The notes: generated from the sequence alone by a model not told the origin. 64,000 nucleotides of DNA from Thermocatellispora tengchongensis (GCF_014202315.1 NZ_JACHGN010000010.1:1-64000), one strand, 5' to 3'; shown: positions 1 to 8,459, counted from the first letter of the stretch. A program made the numbers and translations.

Positions 1-93
1 ACACCCGGTTACATTCCGAACCCGGTAGTTAAGCCCTCCAGCGCCGATGGTACTGCACTGGGGACGGTGTGGGAGAGTAGGTCACCGCCGGAC
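1..93 (+). rRNA. rrf: 5S ribosomal RNA, 3' part (5' end outside window)
   Basis: The first 93 bases match the 3' two thirds of an actinobacterial 5S rRNA, including the CCGAACCCGG segment, the AGTTAAGCCC segment and the closing GGGAGAGTAGGTCACCGCC. The 5' part lies upstream of the window, so a 16S-23S-5S operon probably ends here. It is followed closely by a strong terminator. In many actinomycetes valS precedes folC; here an rRNA operon end lies directly before folC. Confidence 0.95.
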
Positions 94-102
94 AATTTAT
101 GA

Positions 103-134
103 AAAAGGGTCGCCCCGTGAGGGGCGGCCCTTTT
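103..134 (+). terminator. Intrinsic terminator of the rRNA operon
   Basis: Inverted repeat AAAAGGGTCGCCCC / GGGGCGGCCCTTTT (one T-G pair) around the loop GTGA, ending in TTTT. It starts 10 bases after the 5S gene. Confidence 0.9.
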
Positions 135-168
135 CGTGTTTCCGGGCCGGGATACGCGCTGGCGTGAC

Positions 169-191
169 AGGCCATCCCGGTGGGATGGCCT
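169..191 (+). terminator. Second hairpin after the 5S gene
   Basis: AGGCCATCCC / GGGATGGCCT perfect 10-bp arms with a 3-base loop, followed by TTTCTG. It may be a backup terminator insulating folC from rRNA transcription. Confidence 0.6.
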
Positions 192-247
192 TTCTGCGTT
201 CCGGGGGCTCGTCAGGGGGCTCGGGCCCCACCGGAGTGCTCATGAAC

Positions 248-253
248 TAGGGT
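248..253 (+). promoter_or_regulatory. -10 element for a probably leaderless folC mRNA
   Basis: TAGGGT ends 6 bases before the GTG start of folC, so a transcript starting about 7 bases downstream would begin at the start codon. No Shine-Dalgarno sequence is visible. No convincing -35 box is seen. Confidence 0.45.
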
Positions 254-259
254 TGTGAC

Positions 260-1573
260 GTGGAATTTCGGGATGTTGAGCGCGCGATCATGGAGCGGGG
301 AGTCGAGTGGCACGTCGATCCGACTCTGGATCGCATCGCCGCGTTGATGGATCTCCTCGGGTCGCCGCAGCGGGCCTTTCCCGTCGTCCACATCGCGGGG
401 ACGAACGGCAAGACCAGCACGGCGCGCATGGTGGAGGCGCTGCTGGCGGAGCGCCAGCTCCGGGTGGGCCGGTTCACCAGCCCGCACCTGGTGTCGATCC
501 GCGAGCGGATCTGCGTTGACGGCGCGCCGCTGAGCGAGGAGCGCTTCACCGAGGTCTACCAGGATGTGGCGCCCTATCTCGACATGATCGACAAGCAGGT
601 CGGGCGGGTGTCGTTCTTCGAGACGCTGACGGCGATGGGCTACGCCGCCTTCGCCGACGCGCCGGTCGATGTGGCCGTGGTCGAGACCGGCATGGGCGGC
701 ACCTGGGACGCCACCAACGTGGCCGACGGCACCGTCGCCGTGATCACGCCGATCTCGCTGGACCACATGGAGTACCTGGGCGAGGACCTGGCCACGATCG
801 CCGGGGAGAAGGCCGGCGTGATCAAGAAGGGTGCGACGGCCGTGCTCGCCCAGCAGGAGCTGGCGGCGGCCGAGGTGCTGATGCGGCGGGCCGCCGAGAC
901 GGGGGCCGTGGTCGCCCGCGAGGGGCTGGAGTTCGGCGTGCTGGGCCGGGAGGTCGCCGTCGGCGGGCAGCTCCTGCGGATCAAGGGGCTGAAGGGCGTG
1001 TACGAGGAGGTGTTCCTGCCGATCTACGGCGGGCACCAGGCGGGCAACGCGGCCTGCGCGATAGCCGCCGTCGAGGTGCTCACCGCCGGCGAGGACCCTC
1101 TCGACCAGGACCTCGTGCGTCAGGCGTTCGCCCGGGTCGCGTCCCCGGGCCGGCTGGAGGTCGTCCGGCGCGGCCCGACCGTCGTCGTGGACGCCGCGCA
1201 CAACCCCGCCGGGATGATGGCCACGATCGACGGCCTGGAGGAGTCCTTCGACTTCACCCGGGTCATCGGGGTCGTGGCGGCGATGCGCGACAAGGACGTA
1301 CAGGCGCTCCTGGAGCTGCTGGAGCCCGTGCTGTCCGAGGTCGTCGTCACCCGTAATTCCTCGCCGCGTTCGATGGAGCCGGAGGCGCTCGGTGAGCTGG
1401 CCGAGGGCGTGTTCGGCGCCGACCGCGTACGCGTCGCACCCCGGCTCGACGACGCCATCGACATCGCGATCGGCCTCGCCGACGAGGCGGGCGAGTTCAG
1501 CGGGACCGGCGTGCTGATCACCGGCTCGGTGGTCACGGCGGGAGACGCCCGGCTCCTGCTCAAGGCGGATTGA
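260..1573 (+). CDS. folC: Bifunctional folylpolyglutamate synthase / dihydrofolate synthase
   Basis: 437-residue cytosolic Mur-ligase-family enzyme that joins L-glutamate to dihydropteroate and then adds further glutamates to folates, using ATP. The P-loop GTNGKT is at residues 47-52, followed by the FTSPHL substrate loop. The Mur-ligase motif DAAHNP and a full C-terminal domain are present. Length is normal for actinobacterial FolC. The GTG start has no ribosome-binding site but sits 6 bases after a -10-like TAGGGT. The DUF4233 gene follows after 30 bases, the usual actinobacterial arrangement. Confidence 0.95.
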   Translation: MEFRDVERAIMERGVEWHVDPTLDRIAALMDLLGSPQRAFPVVHIAGTNGKTSTARMVEALLAERQLRVGRFTSPHLVSIRERICVDGAPLSEERFTEVYQDVAPYLDMIDKQVGRVSFFETLTAMGYAAFADAPVDVAVVETGMGGTWDATNVADGTVAVITPISLDHMEYLGEDLATIAGEKAGVIKKGATAVLAQQELAAAEVLMRRAAETGAVVAREGLEFGVLGREVAVGGQLLRIKGLKGVYEEVFLPIYGGHQAGNAACAIAAVEVLTAGEDPLDQDLVRQAFARVASPGRLEVVRRGPTVVVDAAHNPAGMMATIDGLEESFDFTRVIGVVAAMRDKDVQALLELLEPVLSEVVVTRNSSPRSMEPEALGELAEGVFGADRVRVAPRLDDAIDIAIGLADEAGEFSGTGVLITGSVVTAGDARLLLKAD

Positions 1574-1603
1574 CATGCGCCGGTGCGCACTTCGGGAGGA
1601 ACC

Positions 1604-1942
1604 GTGTTCCAGGTAACGCCGGGCATGCGGCGGCTGTGCGCCACCGTGCTGGGCATGGAGGCGATCGTCGTGGCGCTGGCCACGCCGGTGCTGATCACGC
1701 AGGCCGGGGTCGCGCCCGGCATGGCGGTGACCGTGGGGATCGGGCTCGCGGTCCTGTGCGTCGTCGTCGCGGGCCTGCTCAAGCGGCCGTTCGCGTACGT
1801 CGCCGGCAGCGTGCTCCAGGTGCTCGTGCTCGCCACGGGGTTCCTGATCCCGGTGATGTTCGTGCTCGGACTGATCTTCACCGCCCTTTGGATAACGGCA
1901 ATATTCGTCGCTCGCCGTGTCGAGGGCGTGACTTCCCGCTAA
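1604..1942 (+). CDS. DUF4233 family membrane protein
   Basis: 112-residue protein with about four hydrophobic helices over most of its length, including ATVLGMEAIVVALATPVLI, AVTVGIGLAVLCVVVAG and VLVLATGFLIPVMFVLGL. DUF4233 genes follow folC in many actinobacteria, and the function is not known. The GTG at 1604 is preferred because GGGAGGA lies just upstream at 1594-1600; a longer in-frame start at 1583 lacks such a site. It is probably co-transcribed with folC. Confidence 0.85.
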   Translation: MFQVTPGMRRLCATVLGMEAIVVALATPVLITQAGVAPGMAVTVGIGLAVLCVVVAGLLKRPFAYVAGSVLQVLVLATGFLIPVMFVLGLIFTALWITAIFVARRVEGVTSR

Positions 1943-1953
1943 AGTCGGCCGAC

Positions 1954-4539
1954 ATGGCCGTCCCCCCGATCCAGCCCTCCCCGGCGGTGGCCGCGGACCC
2001 CGCCGGCCTCGCCAGGGCCGTGCGCACCGGATGGGTGCGCGATGTCGTACTCGGACTGCTCGTCGCGGTCGCGGTGCCGCTCGCGCTGGTGGCGGTGCCC
2101 AACACCATCTCGGTGGTCGCGGCTCTCCTGCCGCCCGGCGTGTCGCCGCCCGACATGATGCGGGCCCACGGGCTCGCGCTGCCGGCGATGATGCTGACCG
2201 TCCCGCCGGCCGCCGTGCTGGTGCGCCGCCTGCGCGCGGCCCCCATGCTGGTCGGCGGGCTGGCCCTGCTCGCCCTCGCCGACGCCGCCGGCGGCTACGC
2301 CGACACGGTGACCGCCGTCGGCGCCCTGCGCGTCCTGCACGGCGTCGGGGCGGGCATCCTGATCCCGGCGACGCTGGCGGCGGCGTGGGAGCGCGGCCCG
2401 GCGCTGCGTGCGATCTGGGCGGCCTCGCTCGCGTTCGGCCTGCTCGCGGCTCAGGCACTGGCCCTGTGGCCGCTGGACGACGTCACGTCGTGGCGCGTCA
2501 CCCTGCAGCCGTACCCGCTGCTCACGGGCGTCGCGCTCGGGCTCGCGGGCCTGTACCTGATCCTCTGGCTGACCCGTGCCGAAACCGCGTCCACGGCGGA
2601 CGCCGCCTCACGGCGCGGCGGGGCGGAGCGCAGCCGCCTGCTCCTGGCCACCGTCCCGGCCGCGGGGATCGCGGTGCTCGCCCTGGGCACCACCAACGCC
2701 TGGGCGTTCCCGCTGGTGATCGTGGCGGCGGGGCTGTCGCTGGCGACGCTGCTCGGGCTGGCGTCCTTCGGCGCCCTCGACGGCCCGGGCGGGCGCGTCA
2801 CGGCGTACACGCTGGTGGCGCTCGGCGCGGTCGTGCTGCCGACCGCGGCGCAGGTGACGTACATGGAACTGGGCGGGCTCGGCGGTCCCGGCCTGTCCGG
2901 CCTGTGGCTGCCCTTCGCGGCGGCCGCGGCCGCCGCCCTCGCGGTCGCGCTGGTGGCGACCCTGGCCCGTGAGTCCGTGCCGGCCGCGGTGCCGAACGCG
3001 GGCCTGCTCGTCGTGGTCGGCGGGCTGTGCGCGGTCCGGTTGATGGTTCCGGCCGAGGACGGGCTGCCGCTCATCGTGCCGTTCGGCCTGCTCGCGGGCG
3101 GGACCGCGCTCGCACTCGCGACGGTGCTGCGCTCTGCCGGGCTGGGCGCGGCCATGTTCGCGCTCTCACTGTGCTTTCCGGCGATGCTGGCCGGGTTCCT
3201 GCTCGGCACGGGCATCCAGATGCCGCGCCTGCACGCCGCCACCACTCCGCAGGCCATGGTCGACGCGTTCGTGGACGCGCTGCACACCTGGGCGCTGGTG
3301 GGCGGCTTCCTGATCGTCGGCCTGATCGCCTTCGGCGCGCTGCTCGACAGGCTGCGTCCTGGCCCGGCCGCGGCACAGGACGCTCGGGACGGGGCCGAGA
3401 CCGCGCACGACGGCGACCGGCCAGGCGCCGGTGCGGAGCCCGTGGCCGGCGCTCTTGCCCCTGGCGCTCCTGGCGACGTTCCCGGCGCGGACGGCGACGC
3501 CGCTGCGGCCGGTGATCGCGGTGGTGACGCGCGGGGCGTTCCGGCCGATGAGGACGATGCCGGGAACGGGCAGGACATGGCGCCCGAGGCCGGAACGGGC
3601 GATGGCAGGGCCCTGGGTGCCGGTGCGGCTGCCGTTGCGGCGGCCGCCGGTGCGGGTGGTGACGGGCTCGGTGGTGTCGGGGACGGCGCCGACAGGGCCG
3701 AGGATGGGGCGGCCCGCGGTTCCTCCGGGGCCCGTGCCGAGGGACCTGGGGGTGACGGGGCACCCCGTGACGCGAGCGGTGGCGCCGGGGCCGGGTACGG
3801 TGCCCGCGGCGGTCGTGACGGCAGACCTGACGGTGACACGCCCGGTCGTGGCCTGCCCGAGGGCCAGGTGCCCGAAGGCGATCTGCCCGGGGGCGGTGTG
3901 ACAGGCGGCCCTGCGCAGGGCGCGGGTGAGCCGGAGGGGGATGCGCCGCGGCTCGGAGCGCTGGAGGGTGGTACAGCGCTGGAGGGTGGTACAGGGCTGG
4001 AGGGTGGTACGACGCGCCCTGGAGCGCCGGAGGGTGATGTGCGGCGCTCCGGAGCGCCCCAGGCCGACGTGGCGCGTCCCGGAGCGCCGGGGGGCGGTCT
4101 GCCCCGCATCAGCGTGCCGGAGGCCCGTGTGCCGGGTCTGGGCGCCCCAGGCGGGGATGTGGCGAGCCCTGGAGTGCCGGAGGGCCGTGTGCCCGGTCCG
4201 GGCGTGGCGGGGGACGACGTGCGGGCTCCGGGCGTGCCGGGACCGGGTGTGGTGGGACCGGGTGTGCCGGGGCCGGGTGTGCCGCATCAGGGTGGGCCGG
4301 TTGCGAGTGTGCCGTGGCCGGGTGGGCCGGTGGGGGCGGGAGGCGGAGGACCGGAGCCGTTCGTGCCGCCGCCCTCGTCGCCTTCGGGGCCGCATCGCGG
4401 TGTTCCCGGGCAGCCCGGAGGGCCGGTGCCGCCGCCTGCGGGGCCGGGACGGGGAGTGCCGCCGGCTCCGGGGCCCTCGGTGCCGCCGCCGACGCCGTCA
4501 CCGGAGCATGAGATGGGGGACGGGCCGGACGCGTCCTGA
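1954..4539 (+). CDS. MFS-like multispanning membrane protein with long disordered Pro/Gly tail
   Basis: 861 codons from the ATG at 1954. About the first 470 residues form 12-14 hydrophobic helices resembling a major facilitator (a RLLHGVGAG-like loop reads RVLHGVGAG), so a transporter is likely, but the substrate is unknown. The last roughly 390 residues are low complexity, first Gly/Ala/Asp-rich and then Pro/Gly-rich with repeated G-x-P/V-P-G units, an atypical cytoplasmic or extracellular appendage. The frame stays open upstream to about 1570, but that stretch is the shadow of the DUF4233 gene. A frameshift at the junction with the tail cannot be excluded, although codon third positions remain GC-rich. 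Possibly in the folC transcription unit. Confidence 0.7.
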   Translation: MAVPPIQPSPAVAADPAGLARAVRTGWVRDVVLGLLVAVAVPLALVAVPNTISVVAALLPPGVSPPDMMRAHGLALPAMMLTVPPAAVLVRRLRAAPMLVGGLALLALADAAGGYADTVTAVGALRVLHGVGAGILIPATLAAAWERGPALRAIWAASLAFGLLAAQALALWPLDDVTSWRVTLQPYPLLTGVALGLAGLYLILWLTRAETASTADAASRRGGAERSRLLLATVPAAGIAVLALGTTNAWAFPLVIVAAGLSLATLLGLASFGALDGPGGRVTAYTLVALGAVVLPTAAQVTYMELGGLGGPGLSGLWLPFAAAAAAALAVALVATLARESVPAAVPNAGLLVVVGGLCAVRLMVPAEDGLPLIVPFGLLAGGTALALATVLRSAGLGAAMFALSLCFPAMLAGFLLGTGIQMPRLHAATTPQAMVDAFVDALHTWALVGGFLIVGLIAFGALLDRLRPGPAAAQDARDGAETAHDGDRPGAGAEPVAGALAPGAPGDVPGADGDAAAAGDRGGDARGVPADEDDAGNGQDMAPEAGTGDGRALGAGAAAVAAAAGAGGDGLGGVGDGADRAEDGAARGSSGARAEGPGGDGAPRDASGGAGAGYGARGGRDGRPDGDTPGRGLPEGQVPEGDLPGGGVTGGPAQGAGEPEGDAPRLGALEGGTALEGGTGLEGGTTRPGAPEGDVRRSGAPQADVARPGAPGGGLPRISVPEARVPGLGAPGGDVASPGVPEGRVPGPGVAGDDVRAPGVPGPGVVGPGVPGPGVPHQGGPVASVPWPGGPVGAGGGGPEPFVPPPSSPSGPHRGVPGQPGGPVPPPAGPGRGVPPAPGPSVPPPTPSPEHEMGDGPDAS
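3961..4014 (+). repeat. Three 18-bp tandem repeats in the tail-coding region
   Basis: The unit CTGGAGGGTGGTACAGCG starts at 3961, 3979 and 3997 with changes only in the last four bases. It encodes repeated L-E-G-G-T in the disordered tail of the MFS-like protein. Confidence 0.85.
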
Positions 4540-4552
4540 CGGGCACGCCGCG

Positions 4553-4665
4553 CCGGTGAGTACGGCGTCGGCGGGTACGAGGCCGGTGAGTACGGCATCG
4601 GTGGGTACGCCGCGCCGGTGAGTACGAGGCCGGTCAGTGCCGTCGGTGAGTACGGGCGGGGGCGG
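4553..4665 (+). repeat. Imperfect GCCGGTGAGTACG repeats upstream of ndk
   Basis: The block between the MFS-like gene and ndk contains repeated GGTGAGTACG/GGTGGGTACG words at roughly 20-35 base intervals. No ORF with a credible start is present. It occupies most of the 196-base gap and may hold the ndk promoter; GGTAAGCT at 4672 is a weak -10 candidate. Confidence 0.6.
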
Positions 4666-4735
4666 CGCGACCGGTAAGCTCGGCGCATCCATCCGAAACA
4701 TCGCGAGACGTACCCATGTTCGAAGGAGAACCTCC

Positions 4736-5146
4736 GTGTCCGAGCGCACCCTTGTCCTGATCAAGCCTGACGGCGTGGCCCGCGGGCTCGTCGGTGACGT
4801 GATCGCCCGCATCGAGCGCAAGGGCCTCAAGATCGTGGCTATGGACCTGCGCACCCTCGACGCGGACACCGCCAAGGCCCACTACGCCGAGCACGCGGAG
4901 AAGCCGTTCTTCGGCGAGCTGGTGGAGTTCATCACCTCCGGGCCGCTGGTGGCGATGGTGCTGGAGGGCCCGCGGGCCATCGAGGCGTTCCGGGCGCTCG
5001 CCGGGACGACCGACCCGGTGAAGGCCGCCCCCGGCACGATCCGCGGCGACCACGCGCTGGAGATCGGCGAGAACGTCGTGCACGGGTCCGACTCGCCCGA
5101 GTCGGCCGCCCGGGAGATCAAGATCTTCTTTCCCGACCGTTTCTGA
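4736..5146 (+). CDS. ndk: Nucleoside diphosphate kinase
   Basis: 136-residue enzyme that transfers the gamma phosphate of NTPs to NDPs through a phosphohistidine. The signature ENVVHGSDS carries the catalytic His at residue 116, and the N-terminal [12 protein letters not shown] is typical. The length is standard for bacterial Ndk. The GTG start at 4736 follows AAGGAGAAC and is chosen over an upstream in-frame start at 4637 that lies within repeats. Cytosolic; monocistronic, with a terminator downstream. Confidence 0.97.
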   Translation: MSERTLVLIKPDGVARGLVGDVIARIERKGLKIVAMDLRTLDADTAKAHYAEHAEKPFFGELVEFITSGPLVAMVLEGPRAIEAFRALAGTTDPVKAAPGTIRGDHALEIGENVVHGSDSPESAAREIKIFFPDRF

Positions 5147-5174
5147 GCCGGGCGCGTAGGCCGGAACGTACGAG

Positions 5175-5206
5175 AGCGGGGGCGTCGTGAGGACGGCGCC
5201 CCCGCT
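5175..5206 (+). terminator. Terminator after ndk
   Basis: Inverted repeat AGCGGGGGCG / GGCGCCCCCGCT with a short loop, followed by TTTCG, 28 bases after the ndk stop. The remaining 217 bases to mreB hold no gene; TTGACG at 5317 is a possible -35 box but has no well-spaced -10. Confidence 0.8.
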
Positions 5207-5423
5207 TTCGCGTGTCGTCCCCGGCTTCGGCGTGTAGTCCTACGCTTCGTGTGTCGCCACCGGCTCGGACCGGTGGTTCCCGTACGGACGTCCCGCGACG
5301 CCGGGTGGGGAAGATTTTGACGGGACAGAACGGCTCCTTGCGCTCCCGGGTGGGTACGTCACGTTACGATTCGAATGCGATGCGTGACGACGCGCGAACG
5401 ACGTACGGAAGGCCTCCTTCCCC

Positions 5424-6455
5424 ATGGGTGCAAAGCTCGCTTTTCTGGGCCGTGACATGGCGGTCGATCTCGGAACCGCCAACACGCTCGTCTACGTGCG
5501 CGGGCGGGGGATCGTGCTGAACGAGCCGTCCGTCGTGGCGATCAACACGGTGACGGGCAAGGTCGTGGCGGTCGGGATCGAGGCCAAGCGGATGATCGGC
5601 CGTACCCCGGGCAACATCGTCGCGGTGCGCCCGCTCAAGGACGGCGTGATCGCCGACTTCGAGGTGACCGAGCGCATGCTGCGCTACTTCATCCAGCGGG
5701 TGCACAAGCGGCGCCACTTCGCCAAGCCGCGCATCATCGTCGCGGTGCCCAGCGGGATCACCGGGGTGGAGCAGCGCGCGGTCAAGGAGGCCGGATACCA
5801 GGCGGGGGCCCGCAGGGTCTACATCGTGGAGGAGCCGATGGCGGCGGCCATCGGGGCCGGGCTGCCGGTGCACGAACCGACGGGCAACATGGTGGTGGAC
5901 ATCGGCGGCGGCACCACCGAGGTGGCGATCATCTCGATGGGCGGCGTGGTGACCAGCCAGTCGATCCGGGTCGGCGGCGACGAGCTGGACCAGGCGATCA
6001 TCAACTTCGCCAAGAAGGAGTACTCCCTGCTGCTCGGCGAGCGCACCGCCGAGGAGATCAAGATGGCGATCGGGTCGGCGTGCGCGCTCGACCAGGAGGC
6101 CCACGCCGAGATCCGGGGCCGCGACCTGGTCAGCGGCATGCCCAAGACGATCGTGGTGTCGTCGTTCGAGATCCGCAAGGCCACCGAGGAGCCGGTCAAC
6201 GCGATCGTCGACGCTGTGAAGACCACGCTGGACAAGTGCCCGCCGGAGCTGTCGGGCGACCTGATGGACCGGGGCATCGCGCTCACCGGCGGCGGCGCGC
6301 TGCTCAAGGGCCTGGACGAGCGGCTGCGTGACGAGACCGGCATGCCGATCCACCTGGTGGACAACGCGCTCGACTCGGTGGCGCTCGGCTCCGGCAAGTG
6401 CGTTGAGGACTTCGAGGCGCTGCAGACGGTTCTGGTGCCGGAGCCTCGGCACTGA
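5424..6455 (+). CDS. mreB: Rod-shape determining protein MreB (actin homologue)
   Basis: 343-residue actin-like ATPase that forms membrane-associated filaments directing lateral cell-wall synthesis, or spore wall synthesis in mycelial actinomycetes. The phosphate-1 motif DLGTANT (residues 15-21), phosphate-2 [16 protein letters not shown] and the adenosine motif TGGGALL are all present. Full length for the family. It is the first gene of mreBCD-mrdA-rodA and overlaps mreC by one base (TGATG). Confidence 0.97.
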   Translation: MGAKLAFLGRDMAVDLGTANTLVYVRGRGIVLNEPSVVAINTVTGKVVAVGIEAKRMIGRTPGNIVAVRPLKDGVIADFEVTERMLRYFIQRVHKRRHFAKPRIIVAVPSGITGVEQRAVKEAGYQAGARRVYIVEEPMAAAIGAGLPVHEPTGNMVVDIGGGTTEVAIISMGGVVTSQSIRVGGDELDQAIINFAKKEYSLLLGERTAEEIKMAIGSACALDQEAHAEIRGRDLVSGMPKTIVVSSFEIRKATEEPVNAIVDAVKTTLDKCPPELSGDLMDRGIALTGGGALLKGLDERLRDETGMPIHLVDNALDSVALGSGKCVEDFEALQTVLVPEPRH

Positions 6456-7918
6456 TGCGCGATACCCGACGCACCCGGCTGATCCTGGGCACTCTCCTCG
6501 TCACGGCGCTGGTCGTGATGACCGTGGACCACCGCACGGGCGACCTGTCCCCGTTCGGGCCGCTCAAGGGGGTCGGCTCCACCGTGTTCGGCGCCGTCGA
6601 ACAGGCGGGCGCGGCGGTGATCCGGCCGGTGGGCGACTTCGCGCAGGCCATCGTGGAAGCCCCGGCGGCGCAGCGGCGCATCGAGCGGCTCACCGCCGAG
6701 AACGACCGCCTGCGGGCCGAGCTGGCGGCGCAGCGGCTGGACAAGGCGCGCTCGGCCGAGCTGCGCAGCGTGCTCGGGCTCGCCGGGCGCGGGCAGTACC
6801 GGATCGTGGCGGCCCAGGTGGTGGCCCGGCGCGGCGTCCCGGGGTTCGAGGACGCGATCGAGATCGACGCGGGCTCCGACGACGGCGTCCGCCCGCAGAT
6901 GACCGTGCTCAACGGGCAGGGCCTGGTCGGCAGGGTGGTCTGGGCCGGGCCGCGCACCTCGACGGTCGTGCTGCTGAGCGATCCGGCGTCCTCGGCTGGG
7001 GCGCGGCTCGAAGACCGCAAGGAGATCGGCGTGGTCAGCGGGCTCGGCGACGGCGGCCGTCTGGTGCGCTTCCGGTTGCTCGACTCGACCGCGCCGCTGG
7101 CGGCGGGCGCGCGGATCGTCAGCTTCGGCTCCGATCGCAACGCTCCGTACGTGCCGGGCGTCCCGGTAGGTGTGATCGAGCGTGTGGAGTCCACGCCGGG
7201 CGAGCTGACCCGGGTGGCGTACGCGCGGCCGTACGCGGATCTGAGCGCGCTGGACGTGGTCGGGGTGGTGGTGGAGGCCCCGCCCCGCAACCCGCGCGAC
7301 TCGGTGCTGCCGCCCCGGCCCGTCACCGCAGCGGCCGCGACCCCCGCCCGCGACCGGAAGGACGCGCGCACCCGCAAGAACGCGGCGCGAGGGGCTGACG
7401 CGGAGGACCGCGAGGACGCGGGGGCCGATGCGCGCGACCGCGATGCCCGCGATGCCCCAGGTGATGCCGGCGATGCCGCTGATGTCGAGGATGCCCAGGA
7501 TGCCGACAGCGGGGTGGAGGAGCCCGGCGATGACGCCGCCGAGCCCCGGCCCAGGGCCGCGGTCGGCGCTCCGGCGCTGCTCCGCGCGATGGGGCGCCCG
7601 GTGCAGCGCCCGATCCCGCGCGATACGACCGGTCGGCGGGGTGCCGTCGCCGCTTCGGCGTTCGTGGGTGGCGGGGATGGTGGCGTGGCGGGCCGGGGAG
7701 GTGTCGTTGCAGCTCCGGTGTTCGTGGGTGCCTTGGAGGGTGGTGTGGCCGGTCGGCGGGATGGTGGTGGCGCTTCGGCGTTCGCGCATGGCGTGGCCGG
7801 TCGGTGGGGCCCCGTCGCCGCTCCGGTCGTGGATGTCGTGGATGGTGTGGCTGGTGGTGCTTGGGGGGCGGGGCCCGGTTCTGATGGTGGTGCGGCCGGG
7901 TGGGAGGGGCGGTCGTGA
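6455..7918 (+). CDS. mreC: Cell-shape protein MreC with extended low-complexity C-terminus
   Basis: 487 residues. One N-terminal membrane helix (about residues 8-25), a coiled coil (about 65-105) and the two-barrel MreC periplasmic domain to about residue 285 (PQMTVLNGQGLVGRVV, DPASSAGARL). MreC bridges MreB, MreD and PBP2 outside the membrane. The last 200 residues are unusual: an Arg/Asp/Ala-rich segment followed by four imperfect repeats (GRRGAVAASAFVGG-like), absent from typical MreC of about 280-350 residues. The stop overlaps the mreD start (GTGA). Confidence 0.92.
   Translation: MRDTRRTRLILGTLLVTALVVMTVDHRTGDLSPFGPLKGVGSTVFGAVEQAGAAVIRPVGDFAQAIVEAPAAQRRIERLTAENDRLRAELAAQRLDKARSAELRSVLGLAGRGQYRIVAAQVVARRGVPGFEDAIEIDAGSDDGVRPQMTVLNGQGLVGRVVWAGPRTSTVVLLSDPASSAGARLEDRKEIGVVSGLGDGGRLVRFRLLDSTAPLAAGARIVSFGSDRNAPYVPGVPVGVIERVESTPGELTRVAYARPYADLSALDVVGVVVEAPPRNPRDSVLPPRPVTAAAATPARDRKDARTRKNAARGADAEDREDAGADARDRDARDAPGDAGDAADVEDAQDADSGVEEPGDDAAEPRPRAAVGAPALLRAMGRPVQRPIPRDTTGRRGAVAASAFVGGGDGGVAGRGGVVAAPVFVGALEGGVAGRRDGGGASAFAHGVAGRWGPVAAPVVDVVDGVAGGAWGAGPGSDGGAAGWEGRS
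7631..7855 (+). repeat. Four degenerate 48-60 bp G-rich repeats in the mreC 3' end
   Basis: Units begin with GGTCGGCGGGG, GGGCCGGGGAGG, GGTCGGCGGGA and GGTCGGTGGGG and share GCTTCGGCGTTCG or GCTCCGGTGTTCG cores. They encode the repeated GR(R/G/W)...VAAxxF tail of MreC. The plus strand is strongly G-rich and C-poor compared with flanking coding DNA. Confidence 0.75.
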
Positions 7919-8430
7919 TCGGGGCCGTGATCGTCGCGGTGGCGATGCTGGCGCAGGTGGTGGTGGTGAACCGGCTTCCGCTGCCCTGGGACGCCGCGCC
8001 CGATCTGGTGTTGCTGGTCGTGGTGGCGTGGGGGATCGTGCGCGGTGCCGTGCCCGGGGCGTTGATCGGGTTCTGTGTGGGGATGGTGGCCGACGTGGTG
8101 CCGCCCGCGGCGCATGCCGTCGGGCAGTACGCCCTGGTGTACGCGGTGGCCGGGTACCTCGCGGGGCGGGTGACCGCGAACCGTGAGCCGGGGTCGCCGG
8201 TGGCGGCGGCGATCCTGTGCGGGGTGGCCGGGCCGGTGCTGGGCGCGGCGGCGGGGGCGCTGCTGGGCGACCCGCGGATCACGGTGGCGGCCATGGTGGC
8301 CGAGCTGCCTCCGGCCATGGTCTACAACCTGCTCGCCGCGCCTCCCGTCGTCCTGGGCGCGATGCGGCTGCTCGGCGAGCGCTCCGGCAGGGCGGTGCGC
8401 CGCGTGCCTGCGTACCGGAGGCCCGCATGA
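7915..8430 (+). CDS. mreD: Rod-shape determining membrane protein MreD
   Basis: 171-residue integral membrane protein with about five helices, scaffold of the elongation complex. Hydrophobic segments include IVAVAMLAQVVVV and LVLLVVVAWGIVRGAVPGAL. It starts at the GTG at 7915, whose GTGA overlaps the mreC stop, with GGGAGGGG at 7902-7909 as ribosome-binding site. An in-frame GTG at 7900 is less likely. Confidence 0.9.
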   Translation: MIGAVIVAVAMLAQVVVVNRLPLPWDAAPDLVLLVVVAWGIVRGAVPGALIGFCVGMVADVVPPAAHAVGQYALVYAVAGYLAGRVTANREPGSPVAAAILCGVAGPVLGAAAGALLGDPRITVAAMVAELPPAMVYNLLAAPPVVLGAMRLLGERSGRAVRRVPAYRRPA

Positions 8431-8459
8431 GCCGGGGCGAGGGGAGGTGGCCGGCATGA
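8427..8459 (+). CDS. Ten-codon mini-cistron linking mreD and mrdA
   Basis: The mreD stop lies in ATGA, whose ATG (8427) opens a 10-codon frame, MSRGEGRWPA. Its stop lies in a second ATGA whose ATG (8456) is the mrdA start. The ribosome-binding site of mrdA, GGGGAGG, lies inside it. It could pass ribosomes from mreD to mrdA by reinitiation, or be chance. Expression is unproven. Confidence 0.35.
   Translation: MSRGEGRWPA

Noticed and set aside
1570-1953. N-terminal extension of the MFS-like protein to about 1570
   Set aside because: That stretch overlaps the DUF4233 gene in another frame and reads as Arg/His-rich shadow; hydrophobic coding begins after the ATG at 1954.
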